A stretch of DNA of 64,000 nucleotides from the NCBI GenBank assembly GCA_033439265.1, contig JAVTVX010000026.1:3089501-3153500 (forward strand), in the 5' to 3' direction. Below the pieces are notes generated by a model that worked only from the letters and a program-made list of their open reading frames with translations, was not told the DNA's origin and made no database searches. Positions 10,025 through 21,959 of the stretch are shown piece by piece. Made by a program: the position numbers and the translations under genes. Numbering within the stretch: position 1 is the first letter of the stretch; every line of letters begins with the position of its first letter. The DNA comes from Dillenia suffruticosa. Its lineage: Eukaryota; Streptophyta; Magnoliopsida; Dilleniales; Dilleniaceae.

Positions 10025-11400
10025 GACTTGAGGATGTTCTAATGGTACAGGAGTTTACTGATATTTTCCCCGAGGAGCTACCCGGATTACTACCGGTTCG
10101 GGAGTTCGACTTTGAGATCGATTTAGCTCCGAGGACTACCCCTATCTCGATGCCGCCATACAGGATGGCGTCGGCTGAGCTGAGAGAGCTCAAGGTCCAA
10201 CTGCAGGAGTTACTGGATAAGGGGTTTATCCGTCATAGCACATCACCTTGAGGTGCTCCAGTGCTGTTTGTAAAGAAAAAGGACGGCTCACTGAGATTGT
10301 GTATAGATTACAGGTAGCTTAATCGGGTGACTGTGAAGAACAGATATCCACTGCCTCACATAGATGATTTGTTTGATCAATTACAAGGTGTCCGAGTTTT
10401 CTCGAAGATTGATCTTCAATCGAGATATCATCAGTTATGGATTAGGACTCAAAATGTGCCAAAGACAGCTTTCCGCACTCGATACGGGCACTATGAATTC
10501 CTTGTCATGCCGTTTGGGTTGACTAATGCCCCAAATGCGTTCATGGACTTGATTAACAGAGTTTTTCACGACTATCTAGACCAGTTTGTCATAGTCTTCA
10601 TAGACGATATATTAGTGTATTCGTGGAGTAACGAGGATCATGTTCAGTATCTTCGCACCGTCTTACAGATCCTCTTTGATGAGCAGCTATATGCCAAATT
10701 CACAAAATGTGAATTTTGGCTAAGACAGGTTGGATTTTTGGGGCATGTCATTTCTGTAGAGGGGATTTTTGTCGATCCGCAGAAGTTCAATGCCATTATG
10801 AGATGGGAGCAGCCGCAGACAGTAGCTGAGATCAGGAGTTTTCTTGGTCTGGCCGGGTATTACCACAGATTTGTTGAGGGGTTTTCCTGGATAGCTGTAC
10901 CATTGTCTAGATTGACGTGAAAGGGTGTCAAATTTGTATAGGATAACCGTTGTGAGGCGAGTTTTCAGGAGCTCAAATAACGGTTGACTATAGTTCTGAT
11001 TTTGGCGCTTCCCACCGGCAGTCGGGAGTACATAGTGTACAGTGATGCTAGCTGACAAGGGTTGGGTTGCGTTTTAATGCAAAATGGTTGGGTGATCGCC
11101 TACGCTTCTAAACAGTTGAAGAAACATGAGGTGAATTATCCGACACATGATCTGGAGCTTGCGGCCATAGTCTTCGCATTGAAGATATGGCGCCATTACT
11201 TGTACGGGGTGACTTGCCGGGTGTATACGGATCATAAAAGTCTGAAGTATTTATTCACCCAGTGAGAACTTAACCTGAGACAGAGGAGATGGTTGGAACT
11301 TCTCAAAGATAATAATCTTGTCATTGATTATCATCCGAGCAAGGCCAATGTGGTTGCTGATGCCTTGAGCCGAAAATCAGCTTCATCACTCAGGAGAACG
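10025..11400 (+). pseudogene. Gypsy-A reverse transcriptase and RNase H
   Basis: Well preserved RT: FPEELPGLLPVREFDFEIDL, DKGFIRHSTSP, a finger segment with [50 protein letters not shown] and the catalytic box [11 protein letters not shown] (Asp-Asp intact, about 10590-10620). The connection [11 protein letters not shown] leads to RNase H with [25 protein letters not shown] and YTDHKSLKY, then the closing VADALSRK. In-frame stops include TGA at the Trp of SPWGAPV (10249), TAG after CIDYR, TGA after SRLT and TGA after DAS. The residues look catalytic but the frame is closed. It converts element RNA to DNA and removes the RNA strand. Confidence 0.93.
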
Positions 11401-11619
11401 ATACGGCATACCTTACTTGTTTGATGGGACTCCGGGATTTGGGAGTCAGATTGGCTAGTGATGATCAACGTACTCAGGTAGCCAGGTTTGAGGTCAGGCA
11501 GACGCCGTTGGACTGTATTAGGGAGCTTCAAGGCACTGATACCGAACTCCAGGCTCTTACTAAGAGAGCCCGCAGAGGTGATATAGATGATTTCAGAGTC
11601 CGTAGTGATGAACTTCTGA

Positions 11620-12929
11620 CTTATTGAGATAGGGTAGCTATACCCACCGATGAGGATCTCTGCAGGTCCATATTAGAGGAGGCACAGTCCTCGGCCTATG
11701 CCTTGTACCCGGGTAGTACAAAGATGTATCGAACTATTCGGGGCAGTTATTGGTGGCCAGGTATGAAGGACATTACGGAGTTTGTAGCTAGATGTTTAAT
11801 CTGTCAGCAGGTGAAGGCTGAGTATCAGAGGCTAGCGGGTTTACTACATCCTCTTCCCATTCCCATATGGAAGTGGGAACATGTGACTATGGACTTTGTT
11901 ATGGGATTGCCACGGACTCAGATCAGATATGATGCTATTTGGGTGGTAGTAGATCGACTCATCAAGTCTGCCCATTTCATCCCGATGCGTAGCGACTCTC
12001 CATTGGAGACATTGGCACGTTTGTATATTGACAAGATAGTCAGATTGCATGGAGTTCCCGTGTCCATAGTCTCAGATAGAGACCCAAGATTCACTTCTCG
12101 ATTTTGGCCCAAGCTGCAGGAAGCTTTGGGTACGCGGCTCAGTTTTAGCATAGCATATCACCCATAGACAGATGGTTAGTCGGAGAGAACCATTCAGATG
12201 CTCGAAGATTTACTTCGGGCTTGTGTCATGGATTTTTAAGGTAGTTGGGATAGGCATTTACCGCTGGTGGAGTTTGTATATAATAATAACTATCAGGCCA
12301 ACATCGGTATGCTACCCTATGAGGCATTCTACGGCAGGAAGTGTCGCACCCCGTTGTGCTGGGATAAGGTAGGCGAGAGACACCTTACCAATGTTGAGTT
12401 AGTCGAGGAAACTAAGGAAAAGGTCTGGGTGGTCTGCGAGTGGTTCAAAGCCGCCCAAGACAGACAGAGGGCATATGCGGATCGAAGATGGCGGCCCTTA
12501 GAGTTTGAGGTGGGTGATATGGTGTTTTTGAGGATTTCTCCCTTGAGGGGACTCATTCGACATCGGCAGCGGGACAAATTGAGCCCCAGGTACATTGGCC
12601 CGTTCCGTATCCTCAGTAAGGTTGGAAATGTGGCATACAGACTAGAGCCGCCAGATGAGTTATCTCGGATCTATGATGTCTTCCATATCAGTATTGAGGA
12701 AGTATATCCTAGATCCTTTGCATATTTAAGAGCATCCACCTGTTGAGTTACGAGAGGACCTCAGTCTTCCAGTTCAGCCCGTGGCTATTCTAGATCAGCA
12801 GGTCAGGAAGTTGTGGAGCAAGGAAGTCTCATGGATCAGAGTCTTGTGGAGGAGTGACCAGGTTGAGGAGGAGACCTGGGAGCCCGAGGAGGCTATGAGG
12901 AGACAACACCCCCATTTGTTTGCTGGTTA
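11620..12929 (+). pseudogene. Gypsy-A integrase with chromodomain-like C-terminus
   Basis: The zinc-binding end is seen as [14 protein letters not shown]. The core keeps [10 protein letters not shown] (first Asp), [16 protein letters not shown] (second Asp) and SERTIQMLEDLL (Glu), though two TAG codons replace Gln just before the Glu. The GPY-type region DKLSPRYIGPFRILSKVG and YDVFHIS follow. After a frame change the tail reads VSWIRVLWRSDQVEEETWEP and EEAMRRQHPHLF, the chromodomain-like motif of the Tekay/Del group, which targets insertion to particular chromatin. Stops: after YHP, after TDG, after VMDF. The element is non-autonomous now. Confidence 0.92.
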
Positions 12930-12962
12930 GTCCTCTTTTAGTTTCGAGAACGAAACTTGTTT

Positions 12963-12978
12963 TTAGGGGGTTAGAAAA
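12963..12978 (+). other. Gypsy-A polypurine tract region
   Basis: TTAGGGGGTTAGAAAA lies directly before the 3' LTR, 60 bases after the chromodomain stop. It is interrupted by TT compared with a clean polypurine tract, but its position and the run of G fit the plus-strand priming site. Confidence 0.6.
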
Positions 12979-13263
12979 TGTAACACCGACACTACGGCGT
13001 CTATAATTTAATTATATAGAGAGAAATTTATATATTTAAATTGATTTTTGATTTTGGGGTATTTAAATTAAATTTTTTGTATATTTTAATTTGTCGAATC
13101 TGCAAATCGAAGTAAACCCCGTTTTTACAAAAAATTTAAATTTTAGTGAAGTATGGGTGTGAAAAAATATATATATATAAAAAAAAGAGAGATAGGAGAC
13201 ACTGCGTTTTGAAGTGAAACGCAGCACCTCCCCCTCTTACCAATTAGGGTTGGAAACCCTAAT

Positions 13264-13305
<42 letters not shown>

Positions 13306-16070
13306 TTCTCTCTCTCTTCTTCTTTCTCTCTCTCCTCGACTCTTCACCTCCCACGGCTGCCTTCTCCCTCCGCCGCAATCGTCGCTCGCCCTGCCAACTC
13401 TCTCCACCGCGAGCAACCACCACCACCTCCTTCTTCTCTCTCTACCTCACAGTCTTTCTCTTACTGTTTCTCTCTCTCTCCGCTGCTCACTCTCTCTCTA
13501 TCTCTCGCGATCTCCCTCCCTCTCGATCGCCCTCCTCTACGAATCCGCCACCTTCCACCGCAATCTGCCACCACTGCGAGCGCACCCCAGCTGCTGCAGC
13601 TCCTCCTTCCATCGCCCTCCATAGCACGCGCTTCCCTACGTGAGCGCGCCTTCTCGGGAGCACACCTGCGCACGAGCATGCGCCTGCACACGAGTTCGCG
13701 CCTGCGCACGAGGGCACTCCAGCCCACTAGCGCGCAACCCGCGAGTACGCGACTGCAGCCCAGCCTGCGAGCACAAGTGCCAGCCCGCGAGCCCGCGATC
13801 CCGCCAGCCAGTGATAGTCCACGAGCGAGCGTAGCCCACGAGCCCACTACGGCCCGCAGCCCGCGATAGCCTGTGACAGTCCACGAGTCTCTACGGAGTA
13901 TTGTAGATTTTGGAGCAATCGAGAAGACATTCGGTTGAAAGTCTGCGCTCCTAGAAAACCCTAGATGAGAAAAATTTCTTACCCATTTGATTTATTTGAA
14001 TGAATGTTAGGGTTAAGTTGAGAAATGAGGAGAAATGTTGGCGTGCAGGAGCTGCGCGCTACACATGGGCACTGCGCACTACACATGGGCGCTGCGCACC
14101 CTGCACACAGGCCTTGCACATGGGCGCTGCGCGCCCTGCACACAGGTGCTGCGTGCCCTGCACACAGGCGCTGCGTGCCCTGCACACAGGCGCTGCGCTC
14201 CCTACACACCGGCGCTGCGCACCCTGCACACAGGCGCGGTGCGCCCTACGCATGAGCGCTGCACGCCCTGCACATAGCCCTGCACATGGGCATTGCGCGC
14301 CCCGCACATGGGCACTGCACGCCCCGTACATGGATTGGTGTGAGCCCTGTACGAGATTGGTCGAGTTGCAACACTTGAGTCTTGTCGACATGTTGTATGC
14401 ATGAACAAAATATGAGGAATTAGGGTAGGGTTCTAAAGGATTCGAACTATCTGATTTGCATACGTGTATTAGAAGTGATAGCCTATTTCCTATAACTGCG
14501 TAGGCTTGAAACTCGTTGATTTTTATATATATATATATACATTCATAGGTATTGGGTGCCTTGGGTTAGGGGAACACTTTTCTCCGCTTCGTGGTATTAT
14601 TGCGGAGTGCGCTACCCTCCCCCATACTGTGAGTGAGATTTATTTCAATGCCTTTGTTTAATATGTAAACCCTGTTTTATAACATTTTGATAAATGAGCA
14701 TGATTTGTAGTGTGCTTGAAATGTTTTGATTGGTTTTGGAACTGACTTTTTGTGAACCATTGGAGTGTCCAAAAATTTGGTTGAATTATGAAAATTATGC
14801 ATCCATGTGGTTGAAATGTATAATGTGTCATTTTACGCTATATATTGCATTTGATTTGTGAACCTGATTACAACACATTCTTGATATGATATTGATTTTG
14901 GCCTTGAGGGCTTTGGTGTGTATTGTTCCGTAGCTATGAAGGACACCGTGAGAGGCGCTTAGGTGGCGTCCGGATATGCCTAGGCCTGGGGTATCCCACG
15001 AGTTGTCATGATTTTATTAACGACACGGTACTAGCTAGGTTGAACCTGAAAAGGGGGAGGATTTGGATACTCTCTCCAAGTCTAGCACCTAGACGAGGTC
15101 CGTCGCTAACACTGGGGTAGAGAGCACTTTAAATAAATTTACATATAACACCCCCGGTACGCCTGTCATAGGTCGAGGTAGACCTCTACCAGGACACTTT
15201 CGGTTGGCAGCTCTATGATTTTAATGATAGTACTTTGGATGCATATTTGACTGGATAATGCGTGCAAATGATATATTATTGAAATGAAAAACATGATGAT
15301 TTGAAGTATGAATTGTATACTTACGATTTGACACTCCAGTTTCGTAATTCTTATTAGACGATTGCATTGATACACTCACTCACTGAGTATTCTTTCCCTG
15401 AGTACTCACCCCTCATTTCCTTTCTTGTTTCAGAGATAGTATTTGGCAAGGAGCATTGCTTTTAGGACGCTTAGTATCATTGGAAGATCTGGTCTGGACT
15501 TGAGGAGTCATTGTATATTTTCGCTACAATTTCGTGAGTTAAAAATTTTATTGATGATGTATATGTATTTTGAGGTCTATAGATGACCATTATATAATTC
15601 TGGGATGACTGTACAAATATAGATATTTAAATTGTGGAACCTTATGTCATTACATAACACTTACATTGAGGCAATTTCTATTCATTTGTGTATGTTACTT
15701 GGGAATGTGTCATATCCTGGAAGTGTATTTTAGAACCGCTCGGAGCCACCTCTAAATCACAGGAGGGGCGACTGGCGCTGTTCATGCCTTTGACGAGGGC
15801 ATGGCAGTAGAGGTCTGTGGTTAGAACTGTGGAAATTCGTTTTGTTAGCCTTGCGTTGTCCTGGATTGTGCGGTATAGATGTGTTGGTCTGATGTTGAGA
15901 TTGGATTTATGTATTGTGAGGCCGGGTTGACCCTATTGTACAGGTAGCAGGTTGATTGCTATATGAGAAACCTCCGATATACGGGGAGATTCTGCCCGAT
16001 TTTCTGTAAAAATACAGTCGGCATTCAGAATAATGGGCGGCTGCTCACTATCCCGGTTCGGGGCGTGACA
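12979..16070 (+). repeat. Gypsy-A 3' LTR
   Basis: 3092 bp with TG...CA ends, followed by the CATAG target duplication. It is about 200 bp shorter than the 5' LTR, mainly through a shorter GC-rich stretch and minisatellite. Scattered C/T and G/A differences from the 5' LTR show an old insertion. The age would need an aligned distance. Confidence 0.95.
14040..14330 (+). repeat. GC-rich minisatellite in Gypsy-A 3' LTR
   Basis: Counterpart of the 5' LTR array with the same approximately 22-bp unit (ending CCCTGCACACAGG) but fewer copies. The order of variant units differs from the 5' array. Confidence 0.8.
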
Positions 16071-17248
16071 CATAGGACCTTGACAATTGGAATTTGCTTA
16101 TTTCACAAGCTCTTAACTTGCTTCTCTAAGATGGCTACCAGTTGGACTCTAAAGTTCAAATCTTCCCTCAGGTCAATTGGAGGAGCTTCAAGAACATGGG
16201 AGGAATCTGACAAGTACTTCTTCAACATTGAGACATAGAAAATATTATGAATCTTTTCTAACTCTAGGGACAGTGCTAATCGATAAGCCACCCTTCTAAC
16301 CTTCTCGATGACCTTGAAAAGACGGCTGTGACGAGAATTTAACTTTCCCCTTCTTCGGAATCAAATTACTTCTTTCCAAGGGGATACTTTCATAAATACT
16401 ATATTCCCCACTTCAAACTCTAAAGTTCATCTTCTGTTATCGACATAGTTCTTTTGTCGGTCTTGAGCTACCTTTATCCTCTCTTGGATTAACTTTACTT
16501 TCTTGATAGTAGTCTCGATCAACTCTACACTCTCAATTTTCAATTTCCCAACCTCATCCAAATACAATAGAGTTCTGCACTTCCGTCCATATAAGGCTTT
16601 ATAAGGGGGCATTCCAATACAAGTTTGGTAACTATTGTTGTAGGCAAATTCTATCAAAAAAATGTGCCTATTCCAAGTATTCTAAAAATCCATTACACAA
16701 ATTCTAAGCATGTCTTTTAATGTTTGGATTATGCATTTCAATTGAGTGCCCAATGATTCTTGAAATTTTGCCCAGAACCTAGAGGTAAAAAAGGGGTCAC
16801 GATCGAACACGATTGACACCGGGACCCCATGGAGTCTCACAATTTCATCAACATATAACTTAGCTAATTTTTCCAAAGAATAGGTGTTTTGGATTGGCAA
16901 AAAGTAAGCTGACTTGGTGAGATAATTTACAATCACCCAAATAGCATCATACCTAATCAGTGTACATGGCAAACCAATTACGAAATCCATAGTAACATGT
17001 TTCTGTTTCCACTTTGGAATTGGCAATAGTTGGAGAGCATCAACAGACCTTTTGTGTTCCGTTTTCACTTGCTGACACACTAAGCACTTGGATATAAATT
17101 CAGCAATCTCTTTTTCTCCTTAATCATTTGGTACATCTTAGTACTTCCCAGAAGCATGCCAAAAGCCAATGATTATGCCTCCTTAAGAATAGCTTTACGG
17201 AGATCAATGTCCTTGGAAACACATTTGGTTTTTAAACACAAGCATCAC
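16071..17248 (-). pseudogene. Gypsy-C integrase (decayed)
   Basis: The minus strand reads [18 protein letters not shown] (zinc-binding end), [20 protein letters not shown] (first Asp), [15 protein letters not shown] (second Asp), then [20 protein letters not shown]. Compared with Gypsy-A about 15 codons are missing between GTQL and QTL, exactly the block with the third catalytic Glu. Further on come EFAYNNSYQTCIGMPPYKAL and, near 16250, SLELEKIHNIFYVSMLKKYL. The upstream part at 17248 (MLVFKNQMCFQGH) joins in sense to the piece at 27225 across the Athila-like insertion. The element cannot integrate. Confidence 0.88.
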
Positions 17249-18582
17249 TGGTCGGGTTGTCGAAACCTTCAAATTAATACTGATCCCCCAATGCAATAAT
17301 TTTGTAGCAATAGTGGTACCAAATCGAATCCCACGGAAACTATAGTGACTTAATCTCTTAGTTAATGTCAAAATAAAATTGGGGGTTTATAAAATAAGTC
17401 CTAAATCAAAAATTAAATATCTAAAATTAAAAGACTAATCAAATATGCAAAAATACTAAAAATTGGAGAAGAAATTTAATATGCTAAACATCCGATCCAA
17501 GAGTTCACACATTTGATTATTTCATTGATCATCGGTTAAAAAATGTTATTCTTATGATTCAATTATTTAACCTTAGATTTATTAGGATAGCCATAATAAG
17601 TCTTGCATTTTCCTAAATTAATTGACCAAACCCAGCATCCAATCAAAATTTATCATTAGTCGACTGGGTACAATAGCGTTCCATATAAATATAATGACAG
17701 TATTAAATTCTGTGAAAACAGTTAAACCAAAACACAAATAACCAGAATAGCCATACAATTATTCGATTTTGTTCCATCGATTCTTTAGGTTAAAATGAAT
17801 ATCGGTAACGACCCATAAACATAAATAACCTATTTGCTACTTGTACCATTCATTCATGACAATTACGGATCACTGAAATCCTGGATGCAGTAGAAAATTT
17901 GATATTGAATTAAATTGTCAGATTAACCGATACCAATCCTTCATAAAAATAAACCAAGAATCGACGAATACTTGAATTAAAAATGCAAGAATTTAAATAA
18001 AATACATAACCTCACAGTGAAGACAATCAATGAAATTTTTCTTAAATCAGAAAAGAAACTAACTACTCATGGTGGTGAGTCCCTAAGAAAAATTAAAAAA
18101 ACAAATTGTCTTTGAAGGAAGGAAGCAGCAGCCGCCTCCTGCTTCTTGGAATGATGAATAGTGCTGTGAATAGTAGATGTAAATTGAATGAGAGATTGTG
18201 CTGCATCCCCTTCTTGGCATATTTATAGGCATGTGGCTCCAAAGTAAATTAGAATCCTCCTCTTTTTTTTTTTGACCTAAATCTCCAAATATTCTCTCTT
18301 TAAAAAAATAGGAAACAAATAACTCTTTTAAACATTTTACTTGAAGTAAAATTTCTCTTACAAATAAGTTTCCCATTTTAGATGCTTCCTCCTTCCTTTG
18401 TATGCCCAATTAATATCTTGAATTATTTAGCTAAAAAAAATGCCTCTTTAAGCTCATTTTGATTCAAACTCCAATTTTGATTTCTTAAAATAAAAAGGTC
18501 ATAAAAATATTAATTAGGACACATACCAATTCAAAAATCATACCATAATATTAAAAATAAATGTAGCAATTGCATGTTTTCA
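17249..18582 (-). repeat. Athila-like 3' LTR
   Basis: 1334 bp, starting TGGTCGGGTTGTCGAAACC on the plus strand and ending GCATGTTTTCA. It matches the 5' LTR nearly throughout by eye, with small indels such as about 15 bp extra near 18530. Confidence 0.93.
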
Positions 18583-20500
18583 AATTCCCTCACACCAAAC
18601 CAATGCTTGTCCTCAAGCATTCACTAGATTAATGTCACACAACTATTCTCTTCTTTACTCCTTCCCCTCCTTCAATTTATCTTTAAACAATCCAAATCAG
18701 CACAAATCGAAAAATTCAAGTTGAAACAACAATCTAGAGAACAAGTGATTATAGTATCATAACTTTAAAAGAAAATATAAGCATCCCATCAAACTTAACA
18801 ATCTCATCAAAATTCAATGTTTCAAGATTCAATACCCTCACAAGGAGTTCACTCTATACACTGAAAGTGTTTATGGGAATTTATCAATAACTCTCAAAAT
18901 CAAATCAAAGCATGTCATTACGATAAGTTTGCTTATTTATCAAATCTCCAGCACCACTTATATGAATTCAAAACAAAAATCCGGGGGTCTTTGTAAGGGT
19001 TGTAACGTGGCTTGGGTAAGGGTAGAATAAAAAGAATAAATGTGATGTGTAATAAATATGTCAAAGAAGCATGTCAAGAATCACAAGATTGTATCCCCTA
19101 TATCTCATATCATAAAACACAATCAACCCAAGAAAGATAACTCAATCAAGAACATTTCATTTCTCAATCAAACTTTCGCATTTTCCCATTTCCAAATTCT
19201 GGGAAATTTTTTTTTCTTTCTTCTTCTTTTTTCTTTCATTTTCTGCCCTTTTCGCTTCCCTTTTTTTTTTGAAGCACAATCGATTTGGGGATGAATGAAA
19301 GTACAGAGTATATGCAACTCATCCCAATTGTATAATTGACTTCCCCAAAAATAATTCCCACAATAGAAGTACTTCATTCCCTTTGTAAATAACCACTCAA
19401 TCTATGCACAAATCATATGCAAGGACCAAAAAGAGGGTTAAGCATAAAAAGAAGGCTATGTTCCAATTAATGTGGTTAAAGTAAAGAAAATGAGTATAAG
19501 CTCAAAGGGTTTTCACTAGGGGAAATATTATGCATGGAAGGTCTTTTTTCGAAAGCTAAAAGGGGTAAACCTAAATGCCCCATCATATTAATGCATGAAT
19601 TCATTGATGTGGTCTCAAAAAGTATAGTAAAGCAAGTTCTAGAATAAATATACTATGATTGATAAACACTCATGAAAAAAAATAGAGCAAAGATAATGTA
19701 TGCTCTTAAGGCTCAAAAACTCACAAAAAGTGTTTAATTTGTATCAAATCTATCACATTTTCAATCGATTCAATTATCAAGATCAATGGGAACACTTAAA
19801 ATAGTTTATCCAAAAATAACTAATCACACTTGTCTCTTTCATGCATTTTAAACTCAAATCAACAATACATACTAACTCAAAATCATTATCTGACAAAATC
19901 CAGAGAGTATGAAGTTCCAAAAAAGAATAAAAGAATTGACATTGGCATGAAAAATCCTCCCCCACACCTAGATACTACATTGTCCTCAATGTATGCAAAA
20001 GGTAAGAGATTTAGGCACAAATTTAAACTAGCAACAACACTCATAAAATCACCCTAATGTAACATATAAAAGCAAGACAATGAAAAGAAAGAGAAAGGAG
20101 AGAAAACTCCCATAGGGTGATGATGTGAAACTAATGGTCACTGCTGAGTGTGAAGTGGATTTGGAGTATACTGAAAATCGCGTGATCACGCCCTAAAGAC
20201 AAAACCGCTTCTGCCCACTTTTGAATTCCATTGCTGAAAACCTCATGATCACGCCTTAACGCAATGACTGCTTCTATTCATTTTTCTGAACTTTATTCTT
20301 TGTCTGTTTCTTGATTTTGGTAACTGTAACTCTCAGAATTCTCCCTCTTAGATACCTAAAATAAAAATAAATCCATAAAAAATGAACAAATGTTACTATA
20401 TAACACCTAGAATAAAAAGTCTACAATCAACTAAAACACTTTTTTAAAAAAAATGTTTGGGTTGCCTCCCAACAAGCGCAATTATTTAACGTCGTTATGC
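18583..20500 (-). other. Athila-like region between integrase and 3' LTR, no ORF, two PPT-like boxes
   Basis: This is the position of the env-like gene in Athila-type elements, but I see no reading frame above about 80 codons and no membrane-protein features. On the minus strand two similar boxes occur: GTGTGAGGGAATTT next to the LTR (about 18583-18596) and GGTGTGGGGGAGGATTTT at about 19955-19972. Each is preceded by a TTGAGGACAA-type motif. One is the functional polypurine tract and the other is an internal copy. A poly-T/poly-C-rich patch lies at 19208-19270. Confidence 0.6.
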
Positions 20501-20521
20501 TCGACAGTCTTCATTGGTGAC

Positions 20522-21958
20522 TTAGCCGAAGGAATAATTTGGAGACATCAATGTAATGTCCAACATTGTAGAAATCTGCATATCATCGTGAAATATCTTC
20601 AACCTACGCCCATTCACTTTGAAAATCTTGTTTGTATTAAGGCTTTTGATTTCCACTGCACTATGAGAAAATACATTAGTGACAATGAATGGACTAACCC
20701 AATGAGAACGCAACTTACCCGGCATGAGTCTAAGTCGAGAATTGTATAGAAACACTTTTTGTCCAACCTCAAATTGTTTCCTTAAGATCATACCATCATG
20801 AAACAATTTGGTTTTCTCTTTGTAAATTCTCAAGTTCTCATAGGCCTCCAATCTTAACTCTTCAAGTTCTTACAATTGCAATTTTCTTGATTCATCGGCT
20901 TCATCCATCTTCATATTGCAACGTTTGATCGCCCAATACGCTTTATGCTCAATTTCTACCAGTAAATGACAAGATTTTCCAAAAACTAACCTGTAAGGAG
21001 ACATCCCTATTGGCATTTTGAATGCTGTCCAATATGCCCATAGCGCATCATCCATACGTAAACTCCAATCCTTTCATCTCGGGTTAACCGTTTTCTTTAA
21101 AATGGATTTAACTTCACGGTTGGAAACTTCGGCTTGTCCATTTGTCTGAGGATGGTATGCCATAGCGACCCGGTGATGTACTCCATATTTCTTCATCAAT
21201 GCTTTGACTGCGCGGTTGCAAAAATGGCTTCCTTGATCACTTATGATGGCTCTAGGGATCCCAAACCTACTGAAAATGTTAGTTTTGATAAAACCTACAA
21301 CAAACTTAGAATCGTCAGTCCTAGTGGCTTTTGATTCTACCCATTTCGATACATAATCAACAGCCAAAAGTATGTAAGCATACCCACAAGATAAAGGGAA
21401 TGGACCCATAAAATCAATACCCCAAATATCAAATATTTCACAAACAAAAATGGGAGTTTGGGGCATCTCATTTCTATGAGACAAAGTCCCTGTCCTCTGA
21501 CATCTATGACAGCTTTTGTAAAATAAGTAAGCATCTTTAAACAAGGTCTCCCAATATAATCCACTATCTAAAACTTTCCAAGCAGTACTTTTTGGCCCAA
21601 AATGTCCCCCACAAGCATAACTATGACAAAATGCTAGAATGGAATTATGTTCATTCTCTGGGATACATTTTCTAATTATTTGTTCAGAGTAAAATTTCCA
21701 CAAATAAGGCTCATCCCACACATAATGTTTTGCCTCATATTGAATTTTTTCTTTCCTTGACTTACTAAGATTACTAGGCAAGATGTGTGTAACCAAATAA
21801 TTCACGATATCTGCATACCAAAGAGTAATGCCTTTCAAGTGAAATAACTGCTCACTGGGAAAAAATTCAGAAATAGATAGTGGATCTTCCTCCTTCACTA
21901 ACCTACTTAGATGATGAGCTACCAAGTTCTCAGCTCCACTTTGATCCTTGATGTCCAA
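20522..21958 (-). pseudogene. Athila-like integrase
   Basis: The first 294 codons (21958-21074) are open. They include the HHCC zinc end ([11 protein letters not shown] ... CHRCQRTG) and a complete D,D35E core: [35 protein letters not shown] and [20 protein letters not shown]. The downstream part is shifted: [20 protein letters not shown] and [13 protein letters not shown] (C-terminal DNA-binding end). Frame changes at about 21060 and 20860 split the domain from its tail. It is the best preserved enzyme core in the left half of the window. Confidence 0.9.
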
Positions 21959-21959
21959 A

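Larger units (their letters stand above)
4396..16070 (+). mobile_element. Gypsy-A: complete Tekay/Del-like chromovirus with LTRs over 3 kb
   Basis: 11.7 kb, plus strand. The LTRs (4396-7696 and 12979-16070) start TGTA(G/A)CACC and end GGGCGTGACA. The target duplication CATAG is exact on both sides (4391-4395, 16071-16075). A Met-type primer-binding site, gag, protease, RT, RNase H, integrase, chromodomain-like tail and polypurine tract follow in the order of Ty3/gypsy chromoviruses. All coding parts carry stops. The element is inserted inside the minus-strand Gypsy-C element. Confidence 0.95.

Noticed and set aside
18583..20500. An env-like gene in the Athila-like element
   Set aside because: The position is right for the lineage, but no frame of useful length, signal peptide or membrane segment is present.
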